Shown: in pieces, positions 10,117 through 23,380 of the stretch
Layout of the letters: each line of letters starts with the position of its first letter
Numbering within the stretch: position 1 is the first letter of the stretch
Assembly: GCA_028015205.1 (NCBI GenBank)
Contig: CM051518.1
Coordinates: 34,686,001 to 34,750,000 of the forward strand
Origin: Mytilisepta virgata
Lineage: Eukaryota > Mollusca > Bivalvia > Mytilida > Mytilidae
Reading direction: 5' to 3'
Length of the DNA stretch: 64,000 nucleotides
Program-made: the position numbers and the translations under genes
Notes under the pieces: generated by a model
Database searches by the model: none
What the model saw: the letters and a program-made list of their open reading frames with translations, nothing else
What the model was told of the DNA's origin: nothing

Positions 10117-12402
10117 CTGAAAATATAATTTAATTCTTATAAAAATATATAAATATTAAATTACAATTGATATTGATTGACGCTGATATCGATCAATAAA
10201 ATTACTTTGTGCTATACAGGGGCGGCTGTTTCCAAATTTCCATAAAACTATTATCAATTTAAATACCAGTATATAAATGATCCTATGTGTATTCTATTTC
10301 AGCAAGACTCGTTTTACAAACATATTAAAAAAAAAAACAAATTATATGCAGGTGTTTTCTTTTATTTACATGTCAAATGCAAACCATATTCAATAATAAG
10401 GGCCTGTTTTGTATAAGTGGATTAAAAAAAATTGTTTACTAATAGCACCTAGGTTTAAATATAATTGAAGAATATTAATACCTTGAAATAAGAAATATTT
10501 TAAAAACCAAGTAAAACAAATTTGAGTGTTTTCTACAGTTTTAAAGTATATCTGAAGTAGATAAGACAGTTTGCTATTTAAACAAGTAAAAGTCCCTATA
10601 CAAAGTATTCAATATAACAAATTGGTTATTTACAAAGTGTTTTATCAACCTAGTGAGTGAAATCATTTATTTAAATAGGACAGTTAAAATTGTTTAAAGG
10701 TAAATGTTATCAGAGAAAGATCTTCTTTCATACTATGATTAACCTTTAAAGTCTAAACAAATACCACTAATATGTGGTGGTTTGTTTAATTCAATCAACA
10801 GATCTTGAATTAAGACAAAAGCATAAATGCTTTATTTAGGAAAAGATAAGTACACATATTTATATGTCCTTCCTATTTAATGAAAATTATTTCAAAGAAA
10901 AATAAATTAAATCTTCTTTAAAATGCAAAAAAGTCCAAGTTGGAAAAAGAAAGCGAGAGTATTAAACCTGGTTCAAGGCAATAAAGGCTGATGATTTGAA
11001 ACAAACAGACGTTTTTTTTACTTATAAATAATTAGAGCTTAATATAATGTCAGATTTACTAATAATAAAATTACAAAGCAAAATATATGAACATTTTTGG
11101 AATATATACAGTTTATTTGTATAAGCCTTAGAAAAAGATAGAAATGAGAGGTTTACTGTGCATTTCTCAGCCATTTTGCAGAAATAAATAATTCTTTTAT
11201 CAGGAAAATTCATTAAAAAAAGTACATGTCTAACCTATTTTAAGAGGATGATCTTTGGTGTGTAACCTAGAGAAAACACAATGTCACTTACACTTTGAAT
11301 GAGAATCCAATACAAGATTTAATTGCAAGTAAAGACAAGGGGGTAATATATTCAACACCCTTTATAGGCTAAATGCAGGATAATTTTTTTCTTCAGAATT
11401 TATTTAAAACAATTATTATGTAGAAATATTCATATGACAAACAACTAATGCTCCCGAACATTATTTATTAATATATGGCAATGCCAATTTATATTACAAA
11501 TTGTTTTAAATTTTTTACATTTTGTGTACAATACAATTCTGTAAATTAAGTTTCTAAAAGAGATGCCTGTACAGTAGGAACATCATTATATTAACTAAAA
11601 ATTGTCTTTAAAAGAAGAATTCAATTCAATCTCACTAAAGCTAACATCTTTAAAATGCAAGTCCTAGATCAACTTCCTAATATAAACATCATAGCAGTGA
11701 CCTAAGAAATAGACAAATTAAAATATTGGATTTCCAGAAGTTCATAATTATTTAGTAATAAAGAATATGATGTAGAAATTCCTGGTACAAAATGAACACA
11801 TACATTTACATGTAAGAAAAACGTCAAGCAACGGAAAATCTTATAAGTACATGTAGCAGGAAGGCCTTAAACACAGAGAGAAATCTTCCATCTCATAGCA
11901 ATTACTAGTCCATCCTTTCTTAGTGCTAACCAATTGTAACTGGAAGTTTTTAATCCAAACTGTTGATCTTGTCCATGCAAAGCTATGTACACTGATGACT
12001 GATACAATAATACAATAAATGTATTAACAAATCACACACACTATATCAAGTATAAACTACTTTTAAAAAACAAAATTATTTCTTTTTCAAATATTAAAAC
12101 TGCTAAATTAATTTTTTTAAATATAAATTTTCAAGTTATTTATTGTTACTCCCAAATAATTTCTGTAACATTTTGTAAACATATTAATTTGGATCAATTA
12201 AGGATTTAATTTTAAATATAATCATATCATAATATGCTGTATTTACTATGTAAATCCTTGGATGAATAGAATTGAATACTGCAGTAGTCTGATAAGATTG
12301 ATAGCTACATGTAACTCTTTTCAAAAGTATCCCCTTCTCTTTCACACTTATACATTTAATACATATTTGTTCATATCATACCATTTTTTCTTTGGTACTT
12401 AC
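10117..12402. other. Intron, nothing specific seen
   Basis: AT-rich DNA between two putative 5' UTR exons of the minus-strand gene. No convincing exon, terminal repeat or tandem array was seen. Confidence 0.45.
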
Positions 12403-12547
12403 CATCAACAAGCCAGGTGCACGTTGGTAAGGAAGCTGGACATGCGCACTATAACTATGGTTGAACTTCCGTAAACATTACATATGGCGGACAACCGAGG
12501 ACATGGAACATATGATTCTTTCAACACATGGTAGTATAACGTGTTCG
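12403..12547. promoter_or_regulatory. Candidate bidirectional promoter with divergent first exons
   Basis: On the minus strand a strong donor (GATG before gtaagtac, intron starting at 12402) would end the first exon of the death-domain gene. On the plus strand another donor (GTTCG before gtaagaaa, intron starting at 12548) faces the other way. Between them lie an NRF1-like CATGCGCAC (12441-12449), an ETS-like ACTTCCG (12465-12471) and a YY1-like ATGGCGG (12484-12490). These three motifs are typical of TATA-less bidirectional promoters in animals. The plus-strand transcript would carry a 16-residue ORF, MADNRGHGTYDSFNTW-stop (12484-12534), that ends before the donor. It is either a uORF or a first coding exon using an earlier weak donor. 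Which downstream gene it feeds is unknown; stoned at 26.3 kb is the only plus-strand candidate seen. Confidence 0.5.
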
Positions 12548-12856
12548 GTAAGAAAATATAGACATCTGTGTGCAGAGCTGTCACATTTCATCAAATGAAT
12601 GTGCGCGACAGACAAAGGATCTCTATTTTGTTTCTCTGTTACCCATGTTTTGGCACAGCCACAGCATCGTTTCTATTTTATTTATTTTTTAGTATTTAAC
12701 AGCATTCGAGACTTGGACGGCCCCGATGTACTGAGATGCTGTTAAATATAAATAAAATATACATGAGTCAGTCGCAATGACCACAGCATAGGCACTTGTC
12801 TTGTTTCTATACAATGAATTGGCATCTGCACACCACATATTCAGCCTTTCAGGGCA

Positions 12857-12985
12857 GTGGCCTCGGTGGCCGAGTGGTCTAGGTAGTTTGTCATTACTAC
12901 TAATGATCACTAGCCTGTTAACACTGAGGTTATGAGTTCGATTCTCACCTGTTGTAGGCCAGGATGTGTTCGACTCCAATCTTAA
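12857..12985 (+). repeat. tRNA-derived SINE, 5' part
   Basis: The head GGTGGCCGAGTGGTCTAGG matches a Leu/Ser-tRNA-like pol III A box. About 55 nt later, GGTTATGAGTTCGATTCTC matches a B box. The sequence continues into a body (tgttcgactccaatcttaa) shared with copies at 49635-49806 (minus) and about 50268-50500 (plus). It is not a functional tRNA, since the acceptor stem and anticodon arm do not pair well. It is interrupted at 12986 by a hAT-like insertion and resumes at 13413. Confidence 0.7.
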
Positions 12986-13404
12986 CAGAGATGGGTCTGA
13001 TTACTTTCAGTATAATTGATTAAATTACAATTACTTTGTCAATTGTACAATTAAATTAATGATTACACCATTCTCAAAGTAATTAATAAAATTAATGAAA
13101 TGTATATTCATATTTTATATTATCTTAAAATGCTTAAAGTAAACAAAACTATTTTAACACGTTATATATTTATTAAATATGAATAATAAAAATGTTCATT
13201 TAAGACATGATATATATATATTGATCATAAACACAATTTCATAATTTTTTTCATTGTAATTAGAATGTAATAAAAAAGTAATCAGGATTGCAAGGTATTT
13301 TGAAAAGTAATTGATTAAATTAAAGTACATGTTATCAGAAGGTGATTACTTTAAAAAATGTAATCGATTACAGCTGGTTAATGATTACAATTACCACAAG
13401 CCTG
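12986..13404. mobile_element. hAT-like non-autonomous element inserted in SINE
   Basis: A 419-bp AT-rich insert begins CAGAGATGGG and ends ACAAGCCTG. It is flanked by AATCTTAA (12978-12985) and GATCTTAA (13405-13412), an 8-bp target duplication with one mismatch. Removing it restores a continuous SINE body. CAG at the ends and an 8-bp duplication fit hAT elements. The interior is rich in TAATT/GATTA words and has no ORF. Confidence 0.7.
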
Positions 13405-13412
13405 GATCTTAA

Positions 13413-13550
13413 TTGAAAAGAATAGCCACTTTTCCAACCGAAGGTTTGTGGTTCTCTACGGGTACTCTGGCTTCCTTTACCAATAAAAACTGGTTGCTGC
13501 AAAGTAGCCAAATGTGCTGAAAATGGTGTAAAATCCCAACTAAACAAACA
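13413..13550 (+). repeat. tRNA-derived SINE, 3' part
   Basis: Continuation of the SINE from 12857-12985. It includes ccaaccgaaggtttgtggtt, then ctctacgggtactctggctt, matching the minus-strand copy near 49640-49690 (ctccgggtactccggcttcc when reversed). The end is approximate. Confidence 0.6.
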
Positions 13551-13607
13551 TACCCAATACCTGAGTCGACAGTAGCGTCCGTCATTGCTAAAATTCATAG
13601 AAATCCC

Positions 13608-13737
13608 TGTATGCCAATTGCATAGAAAAAAGATATAGAAACAAGATATAGTTGGTATAAGGAGTGCAGATGCCAATTGCATAGAAACAAGATAATGGGT
13701 ATAAGGAATGCAGATGCCAATTGCATAGAAACAAGTG
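13608..13737. repeat. Short tandem repeat, unit about 45-50 bp
   Basis: Three or so copies of a unit containing atgccaattgcatagaaaca followed by agatatagttggtataagga-type sequence. The copies differ by small deletions. The overlapping open frames seen here on the minus strand simply reflect this repeat. Confidence 0.75.
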
Positions 13738-15700
13738 CCTGTGTGCCACAGTCGTGACACTGACAGGCTTGTTACAATATCTGTAGTAGGTCAGCTGTAA
13801 CGAGCATCTGTGGTCATTGTGGTCCATAATATACGAAATATTTTAATAAAGAAAGTTCAATTATGGAAATTTTTCAACAATAGCATAGAGATAAGAGGAC
13901 TGGATTTCACAAGAAAAAAAAAACGTTCACATGAAATTAATAGTGGGGAAGTACTCTAATTCATGACATTAATAATATACATGTATTACAAATGTATGTA
14001 TAACTTTTACATTTTTGTTCTCTTCTAAAAACATTCATTTATTTATTTGGCTATTTTTCTACAGACCTGCATGTCCTCATTACTTTGTTACAATATTTGA
14101 GTATGCTGCAATATTCTTATTAAAACGTGTGAAAAGAGCTCCTTTCTGAGAGAAGTAGTCGTTTCCGTAATTGATTCTAAACTTACTAGCACATAGAAAC
14201 AGGGCAGATGATAGTGGGTGGAAACTGTGGATTATATTAATTCACTCAAAAATGTTAATACAAACAGAAAAACATTAAGTGACAAAACATTTTGACTAAA
14301 TGGATGAGGGACAATGAAGATTTGCAGTGCCTTCAGGATATTCGGTAATATGGCAATGAAACTGAAATCATTGAGATAAGAATTTTCATGGCGGCTCAAT
14401 GGCTGATATCTTGACCGAGGGCTAATACGTGTGATATGAAAAACGCCATGTTATAATCTATATATATAGGGAGTATCTACCCAACTCACCATACAGTGCT
14501 ATTTTGCATGTTTTTTATTTACCTGCAGCAAATACCTGCACATATATTATATTCATATTAATCTTTTCAATTTGCAAAGTATTAAAAATTTCTGCAAACA
14601 TACTTTCACTGTTATTATTACTATTACATGTACATCTTTTTGCATCAAAAATACTAAGAATTTACGAAGCATACAGAGTCATCGGTTTGACAGTGTGATA
14701 AAAGATATAAAGAAAATTTTTGATATCACATATACATTGTATTATAGTAAAATATATTTGGAAATATTTAAAATTAGTTTAATTAATGAGCTGTTATGGC
14801 ACTGTCCACCTTGACAAAATGATATATTTTATTTATAATCAACTAATAAAAGAATTAATGAATAAATATGTATTTTTAAAAAAATACAAAAAACTTTATT
14901 ATATCACATTAAACATTCATCTTTGAGTTACCTTGAGGGAGGTAACTTACTACATCTATAGTAGCCTTAGTTTTCTGAAGGAAGGACCATACTTTATTGT
15001 TAGGAGTGTAATAAATTGACCTGCATTTCATTAAAATCAATACCAATTAACCCTTAATGTATAGGATACCATCTGATAATTGTTGTAATCATGTTTTATA
15101 TTACAGGTAAAAAGTAAAATAAACAATAAAGAGGCGACATACAGGGAAGCACTTCTGAGAGGATTTTAGACAAACGGTATGATACAGGTAAATATCAAAT
15201 ATAAATAACTGTACAATAACAAAAAAAGTATAGAAATAAAAAATGTCCATTATAGACAAATATACAATTAAAATAATCCATTTTTGATGTTTTTTTTCAA
15301 TACTATGAAGCTGTAAATGATAAAAAAAAAATCTTAGGTCTTTTAACTGAAAAACCAGGCATATAACAAAAATGTTTAGACAGGAGCCCCACTGGGTTTC
15401 AGTAGTGATTTGTTATCAGTCTGTTGACAGAATTTTATACTTTACAGTATTTCTGGTGACCAAATTTTTCAATATCTTTTGAAAAAAAATCTGCCATATA
15501 AGTGAATAACATTTTGCAATGATGACTAAGGAACATCATTTATATAAATTTTGTAAAAATTGAATAGTCTACTTCAGGCTAATTAACCCAACTGTTTCAA
15601 AGTAACCAAACATGATAAACAATAATATAATGCGAACATGCCACTGAGACTCTCAGAGCTTTTACATGTGACTGCACAATTGGCTGACCACCCACTAGGG
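13738..15700. other. Intergenic or 5' intron, little structure
   Basis: AT-rich DNA. One splice-flanked stretch (about 15106-15177: ttttatattacag before it, ACAAACG and gtatga after it) could be a plus-strand non-coding exon, but nothing else supports it. No conserved coding frame was seen. Confidence 0.35.
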
Positions 15701-15729
15701 ACAATTGCAGTTATACCCTAAGGTGATGG

Positions 15730-16040
15730 GCATGTGACATTTTAGTGGCAAAAAATTGACCTTTTAGCAGAAATTTGGTGGACATTTTAGCAGAAGATTT
15801 CAAGGGTAATTTAGTTGGAGAGTTTGGTATATACACTAGCGGCACATAATGTCCATTCTGGAAATCATGGATAGTGTAAATGAAGCTGCTTGAATAATTT
15901 TGCATGGGTAACATTTGTATGTTCCATACATAAATGATTTCTTAACACTACATAAGCATTCCAAATTCTTGCGGCAAGAGAAGACTATTATTCCTTGGTC
16001 ATTCAAATTTTCAAATTTTTGTATCTTTGGGAGCAAGTTG
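15730..16040 (-). pseudogene. Degraded MULE-type transposase relic
   Basis: Minus-strand frames interrupted by frameshifts recall the catalytic region of FLYWCH-type Mutator-like transposases. One frame gives IIVFSCRKNLECL...FMYGTYKCYP, where families have a NL..L..S..WF.DGTFK pattern. After a frame change, YTIHDFQNGHYVPLVY follows, resembling the family's QLYTIH..NG.YVPLVY. The expected Asp of DGTFK is replaced (YGTYK), and at least one frameshift separates the blocks, so the copy is dead. Recognition is from memory of the family pattern; a translated search would confirm it. Confidence 0.6.
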
Positions 16041-18340
16041 TATGTTTCTAACTGTGACTTAATAGATTTATCAGGATAATTCGGGGAAGAGGACCCTGTG
16101 GCTAATTTGAGAATTTTCCATCGGTGTTTTCTTCAAATTAGGAAAACAAATACAGAAGAGACTGCTTGATTTAAGAAAATCAATATTTTTTACAGGCAGT
16201 TGCACACTTTTGACTATTTTCATGTCTATATAATTGTCTATCTGGGTAATCACCAAGTATCACACTTTATTAGAGAGTGCTTACAAATATAACCATCTAA
16301 TGCTTCATTAAAATAACCATTTATATGATTTTCATTTCATATTTTTTGACATCAAATAGTCGTCTGTCAAATGACATTTTCGGAGGTTTTGCTGAAGTTG
16401 AAGTTGCTTGGGATTGGCCTGTATAATTTGGTAAATCATCAATATCACCCCTGACTGTTCATCTGCATTTGATTACCATTTGGCAGTAATACTGAATTGT
16501 CCCTAGTATCCATACTACTTTGATCATTATACACATTGTCATGCCTGGTGTATGTTCTAAGTTTCAATTTTTTTCAATAATGTTTATTTATATGGGACAT
16601 TTCAAGCAAGTACAGGAGGAACACAGGATTTAAATGGTGCAGGGGCAAAAACCAATGTCGAATCAGAAATAAGTCATCGTCGTAATTGTACTTCGATTTA
16701 TTACCACAGATTACTTGACTGTCCAAAATTTCAACTTTCAGTAAAGTTACAGGTACAATGGATAACGTTTTGGAATTTTCAGTCACAAATTGGGAAAAAA
16801 CGTATTTTTTTCATTGGGAATGTGTCTGTTTACCAGAACTAAATGAATGGGTGAAAAATCCCTTGTGACTTAGGCAAAAGAACATCTATAATATTAAATT
16901 TACGAATTAGCCGAATAGGCGGCAAAACGCATGGTTCAATATAAAAGATCTATGGTTTCAGATCATAAAGGTTATTATTGGATTTGACAATCTGCATTTA
17001 TAAATTTAAACTGCAGTTTTGTTTATGTGCAAATGGAATTTGTATGCACTTTACTGATATGAATTTTCCCAACATATCCCTTAGAAGGTTCTTGAATGTA
17101 TCATTTTAACACATTGATTAAATAAACAAGTATGCACATATTTTAAATGTATTTCTGTTTGAAATTATGGAAGAAGAATAAAACAAATTAAAAACATTCT
17201 TCTTTGAGTGGGATGTTTCCGCTTCATATATTCAGGATTGTTTTTCTACAATAATGCAATTTCTCCTAACTGTAAAGGTTATGAACTTTGAAGATCATGA
17301 AGAAGTAAGGTAAAGTTCAGAGGAACTCCTAACTTAGTTGTTTTTTGGATTGCTCGGATGTTTACTTTGCACAAAGTGATAAAACCAATCATTATCTATT
17401 TTTACATTATTTGTCATGTGACCTGTCTAAATATATCTCTACCATACAATTCCCTGTAAGCCCTAGATAAAAATATTTTTAACAAATGGTTATCTTTATC
17501 ATTAATGACGAAATTTATCTCGAACATCTTTGATAAATATAAATGTGGACAGCACAAGCAGCCACACACTAAAAATGCTTTTATCGTCTGGTTATTGGAT
17601 ATATTTGTGAAATTAAGCCTCGCTTGCCCTGCCTATGATGACAATGGAACAATTGGAACAATTATTTTCCAAAAATATGCTCTACCTAACTCACGGCATC
17701 TTTTGAAAAATTAATTTGTCTCTAAGGAAATGTTTACATCTACAATTTCATTTTCATATTTATTCTGAAGGAAAAAGGTAATGCATTATGAAATGTGTAT
17801 TTAATGAAAGATTTTCATCAAGTTACAGTTCAGAATTAATTGTAACAATAAAAATATTGACAATTTATGTGGTTGTGTTTTCGTCATAGATTTTGACTTT
17901 CTACTTCATCAGTGGATGCATCTTCGGTAGTAACAAACAGCCATATGACAATTGGGTCATGTTGACCTACATTTCACGCTTCATTGACTTTGGTTAGAGT
18001 TTGCATTAACATCCATTTCTGGAATACTACAGCATATATAGACATGAAACTATCAGTTGATACCACCTACTTGACAGGAAAGTTTATGGGAAGCCTGCCA
18101 CAACATCCATATTGAGTTCCTGTTCCAAAAATGACATGGCAGCAACAACTTTTTATAGTCAAATATGGCCACCACAAAAAAATATTCTCGCAGGTTCAAT
18201 GTCTAGTATTTAATAATAGTTATCTTTAAAAATGTTCCGCTAAAATGTCCATTGGATTTTTACAGGTAACCAATTTTTCTTCCGCTAAAATGTCCATTCA
18301 CACCTTTAGAAAATCTGCTAAAATGTCCTGCATGCAAGGT
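15730..18340. mobile_element. Possible extent of the relic MULE element
   Basis: The motif GGACATTTTAGCRGA is repeated at both ends in opposite orientation. Forms on the plus strand occur at about 15735-15800, and reverse forms (gctaaaatgtcc) at about 18238-18335, three times. These inverted subterminal repeats bracket the transposase relic. Exact termini and a target duplication were not identified. The interior between 16.1 and 17.9 kb has scattered short minus-strand frames but no domain I recognise. Confidence 0.4.
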
Positions 18341-21300
18341 AATAATACTTATATTGTAAAATTTTGAAAAGGTAATTTATAAATCATGATTCCTGAGTAT
18401 CATTTCTTTACTTACTAAATTATACCGGTACATAAAAATTGAATAAGTGAAAGTTATACATTAATTAGCTTAATTAAACTCTTTATGTTCAGGTGTTTTG
18501 AATGATAGTAATAAAATTAAGAGTAACCCAGTGCCTGGATTACATATTTTTGACCCTCCACGAATGTGGCTTGGGCATACAGATTTACCCTTGTCCGTCC
18601 GTACGTACTTCCCGATTCGGTTAAGTTTGGCATTTGGTTCATTTCTCAGTAACCTATAGTAATATATCAATGATATTTCACCACTACAGTCCTCTTGTAT
18701 AGAACAATGCTGTTCAGCAACACTTGGGTCGCTATGACCTACATTTCATGCTTCAGTGACTTTGGTTAAGTTTTGCAGTTAGGTTCATTTCTCAGAAACC
18801 TAAAGTAATATATATATATATCAATGATGTTTCACCACTACAGTCCTCTTGTATAGAACAACATAGTTCAGCAACACTTGGGTCACTATGACCTACATTC
18901 CATGCTTCAGTGACTGGTTTAATTTTACTACATTATGGTCAATTAATCAGAATCTTACGGTAATATATCAAAGATTTTTCACCACTACAGTCCTCTTGTA
19001 TAGTAGTACGCTATTCAGCAATATTTGCGTCACATTGACCTACATTTCATGGTCGAATGACTTTGCTTAAGGTTTATGTTTAGCTCCATTTCCTCATATT
19101 TCTTAGATTTGAAAAAAAATTTTTTTAAATCTGCTCATTAGAACATATAATAAAAGAAATCAAATCCATACTTCTATAGCTCCATATCTTAGAAATCCTG
19201 TTGTCAATGATACTTTTAAAGTACCACACAGTTCTGTACCATATACATTTGTATTTGCTCCATTATAAACTTCATTTTTCACTTTCATAACTGGATATTT
19301 CTTTCCTATTTAGGTCAATATTACAAAACCTAAATTGTTTTTAGGGTAGGGCATCCATGTCTTAAAGACACATTTTATAATTTTATTATATTTTATCTTG
19401 TCCCTATGGTAGGATTAATTGACACATTACTCTTTTATTGATATAGATATAAGATTTACCATTGAACATCCATTCAACTTGGTGAAGTTTTTGAGTTTAC
19501 ATATACATATAGGTCCATTTGTCAGAAAACCATTGAGGTATATCAATGATAATATACCACAACAATCCTCTTATGTGTATTTTTTGTTATGTTTTGACGT
19601 TAATACATGTACATTTCAGACCCTAGGAATCAATGGTGTAATATCCGTGATACTTCACCATTATAATCATCTTACTTTATATAACAATTGGGTCATTATG
19701 AACCACTTTTTATGAATCACACATGCAGCATGAGTGACTAGGTTAAGTTTTTGCATTTAGGTCCATTTCTCAGAAACCTATTAAGACATATCAATGATTT
19801 TATATCTATTCATTCATCTTATATACATGTAGTACTACAAAAGTCAGCAGCATTTGGGTCATCATCAACTATATTTTATGCTTGGGTGACATTGGTAAAA
19901 TCTTTGCATTTGGGTATATTTTTAGAGAACCTAAGGTATTATATTGATGATATTGCACAGCTACAATCATCTTAGGACACACCAAATTGATTTTTAGTTC
20001 TTTGGATTTTGCTGCTCCGATTTTCGGACTTTGTAACGTTCAATAAATATATTTTGCCAATTCATTTTGCAAAAATGCTGAAAGTTCATCCCAATTTCTT
20101 CATTTTTCAAGAAATTAGAAATAAAAAGTTTGCCTGCTTTGAAATTTGTTAAGAAATATGGATTTTTTCCATTTTTTGCAATATTTTAGTTAAAAAAATT
20201 TGTGCCACATATAAATTTGATCTTCACCTGAAAAAGACCAGTCTTGAAGAAAAAAAAATTAAAATTAAAATTTCGCTCACTCGAATCTATTTTTACCATA
20301 AAAAATCCAAATAATTAAAAATCAATTTTGTGTGGCCTTATATAATACAATACTCCTTAGCAAATTTGAGTCACTGCGACCTACATTTTATGCTTGACTT
20401 TGATTGAATTGTTGCATTTAGGTGTATTATTAAAGAACCTATGATAATGTATTAATGATATTTTACACATGCAGTCATCTTATTTAGCACAACAGAACTC
20501 GCCAACATTTGAGTCAACATGACCTACATATTAATACTTGAGTCACTTTGATTAAATTTTTGCATTGAGTGTATTATTAAAGATCCTATGATGTTTCACA
20601 GTTAGTCCTCTTATATAGAACAACACAGCTTAGGTATATTTGAGTCACTATGTCCTACATTTTATGGTAGAGTGACTTTGATTAAGTTTTTGAATTTTAG
20701 TGTTTTTCTTAAAAAAAAAACCTGTGAAGATATATCAATGATATTTTACAACTACAACCATTTTCTTTAGTTCAAAACAGATCACCAACATATAAGTCCA
20801 CATGACCTACATTTCATGCCTGAGTGAAACCATTAAATTTTAGTATTTGGGTCCTTATGTCAGAACTTTAATGGGGTAAAAGTTAATGTAAATTATGACA
20901 ACTTCACTTATTTAAGTAAGTCTCAAAATGACTTTTATTAAAATGATAAATGGGAATTCTATGTGCAGGAGGACAGGGCTTTACAGACACACAATCTCTA
21001 GATTACTTTTATAATGTGTTATGATGATATTCAGGTCAGTAATAATTTTTTCAAGCCATCATTAAGGTAACATAAACATTTTGACAAATTACATATCATT
21101 CTACAAAATACTGATTGAAAAAAAACCCTGGGCACAAGCACTGACAAATTAGAATTTGATATTATAAAGTCATGGAAAATTATTCAAATTTTGGAAGAAA
21201 AAGATGTGGGAAAATTAACAAATCACAGCTTATATTATGCAGTAAGTTATTTTTATAACAATTATGATGACCCAGCTAATGGATTTTGAATGTGAAGAAA

Positions 21301-22620
21301 GTGTGAACATATACAAACGTGTCATATGTTTATGAAGTGTAGACAATTCCTGTTGCAAAAATCAAAGGTAATAATACCGTCTTCTTGATTTTAAAGTTTG
21401 AACTTTGTAATAAATAACAGACTGAATATTAATGGGCAATCACATACAGTAATTGATAAACTAAAGTATCACAGTTGTAGATATAAATTGCTGGATCATG
21501 AATATACAGTAGGGTCAGGGTCAGGTGACATATGTCAAACACATATCTACACCTTACAAGGAATATATAAACCAAATAAAGTTGAGATATCACATACACT
21601 GATACAGTTACTGAGTAATGGGCTTAATCACATCTGGACATAAATCACTAGACCATAAAAATGAGATCAAGACCAATTGACCTTTGTCAGACCAATGTGT
21701 GCATCAAATGATGAACAAATTGTGTAGACCAAGTGTACAGTGTAGTTTACCTTTGACTTATAATTAATGAGAAACAGATGAAAACTGAATGTGAATTGCT
21801 GGACCATGAAAATGAGGACAGATTCAGGTGACATATTTCACACTAAATAATAATAAATAAATGCATCCTAAATATTATTGATCTATCTCCGATAGTTACT
21901 GAGAAAAGGGCCTAAGCATGGAACTTGGATGCAGACTTTTTGAATGCATAGAGACATATAACAGACTGATTTGCCCTACAATGAAACATCTTTAAAGCAA
22001 ATATCATTATATCCGCACTTGCAGAGTAGTTGGTATACTTGAATACCGTTGTCTTTTCATAAGTTGATCAGTCCGTTCAAAAATCTTGTGTAAACAACTA
22101 GTCATTCATCTTATGGCATATTTTTCATTTTTGGTATCATCATGGTTAGGCATGACCTATTTACTGATTTCATGGTTGTTTGATTTCTTCAAGATTCATA
22201 TTTGGTATCATACATGGTTTATATGCGTATTATACCAATTTCACAGTTGATTGATTTCTGCAAGAGTTATAAATCTGTTGCTGATGACTGGAAAAAATTA
22301 CCATGCCATGGTATGTCATTTGGGATTTCTGGGGAAACAATATTTTTGGTATCATGGTTGGGCCAGACCTGAACATATGCATTTACTGATGTCACGGTTG
22401 ATTGATTTTTGCAGAATTGAAGGCCTTTTCATATCTGTTGACTGAATATCTTGTGTAAACAAGTGGTCATTTATCTATTGGCATATTTTGTTTAAAGTTG
22501 GAATCATGGTTAGGCATGACCTAAACATATACATACATGTATTATACCAAATTTGTGATTGATTAATTTCTGCAAGAGTTATAACCCTTTTCATATCTGT
22601 CATTGATGATTTTACTACAT
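17885..22620. repeat. Block of diverged tandem repeats
   Basis: Between about 18650 and 20900 a unit of roughly 130-200 bp recurs with strong divergence. Anchors are cactacagtcctcttgtata, cagcaacacttgggtc, and tatgacctacatttcatgct. From about 21400 to 21960 a second unit recurs (ttgctggaccatgaaaatga, cagttactgagtaatgggc). From about 22100 to 22600 a third recurs (atcatggttaggcatgacct, tgattgatttctgcaagag). None encodes a long protein; the 60-98 residue frames here are incidental. An inverted-repeat element interrupts the array at 19975-20337. Confidence 0.65.
19975..20337. mobile_element. TIR element with TTA target duplication (Harbinger-like MITE)
   Basis: The ends are inverted repeats of about 35 bp: GGACACACCAAATTGATTTT on the left and, reversed from the right, GGCCACACAAAATTGATTTT. 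TTA flanks both sides (19972-19974, 20338-20340). Removing it restores the surrounding tandem unit (atcatc-TTA-tataat). A 3-bp TTA/TAA duplication fits PIF/Harbinger elements. There is no coding capacity. Confidence 0.65.
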
Positions 22621-23380
22621 GTATATACGTCTCTAATGATCCCCAAAAATTTTGATGAAAATCAATCTTCCCAAACAGACAAAACAATGTTTTGTTAATT
22701 GTTGCAATCCAAAAAATGAGTCAATAATTGATTGTGCAAATGTAAATATAGGACTGTACTGTAGTTTATTGAGTGCATTAGATGGTAATCGTATTAAACT
22801 GACCTTGATTAAGTAGATGTGTTCTTAACAATGACCCCATTGACTTGACACACACAAGGAAGTATCTTATAATTTTGGAAGATGTTTATAATGTAGTAAA
22901 AAACTAAGTTATGACGATTTTCTTAGACTGTAAAAGGGAGTTCCTGTTGCCAAAATTGACTGCAAGAAAATGTCACTTCCGAAACTCGCGTAAGTTACAT
23001 AAACAACTTTTGAACTCCGCTGCAAGCCTATCCAATCATCTATCTGAAAGTCATCTTGTCAAATGGTAAAAGCAGATGCCCTTTTTGTCTATAGACTATT
23101 CATATTAGTTAGTATAACCAATTTTCCCATGATAGATAGTTGTTGTCTTGTAAAAGCAGATAACCTGACGGTCGTTTTTGTCCTGTGAAGGGCATAATAT
23201 AGTTGTTTTGGTGTGGCAGAAATCTGCAGGAATAATTCTCAATTTGGTGTATAGAGGACCAATTTTGAAAAAAAAAAATTTGTTCATACAAAAATCATGG
23301 ATATGTAACTAGTCAGTTTTCTTTTTTGGACTTTGTTCACATTTTGGTATCGATAAAAGATGCTATTCTGTAATATGCTG
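22620..23380. other. No feature seen
   Basis: AT-rich DNA between two repeat blocks. Small frames only, no splice-consistent exon. Confidence 0.4.

Noticed and set aside
12689..12979. 96-residue minus-strand frame (GENRTHNLSVNRLV)
   Set aside because: It lies antisense across a tRNA-derived SINE; the same pseudo-protein arises wherever this SINE occurs.
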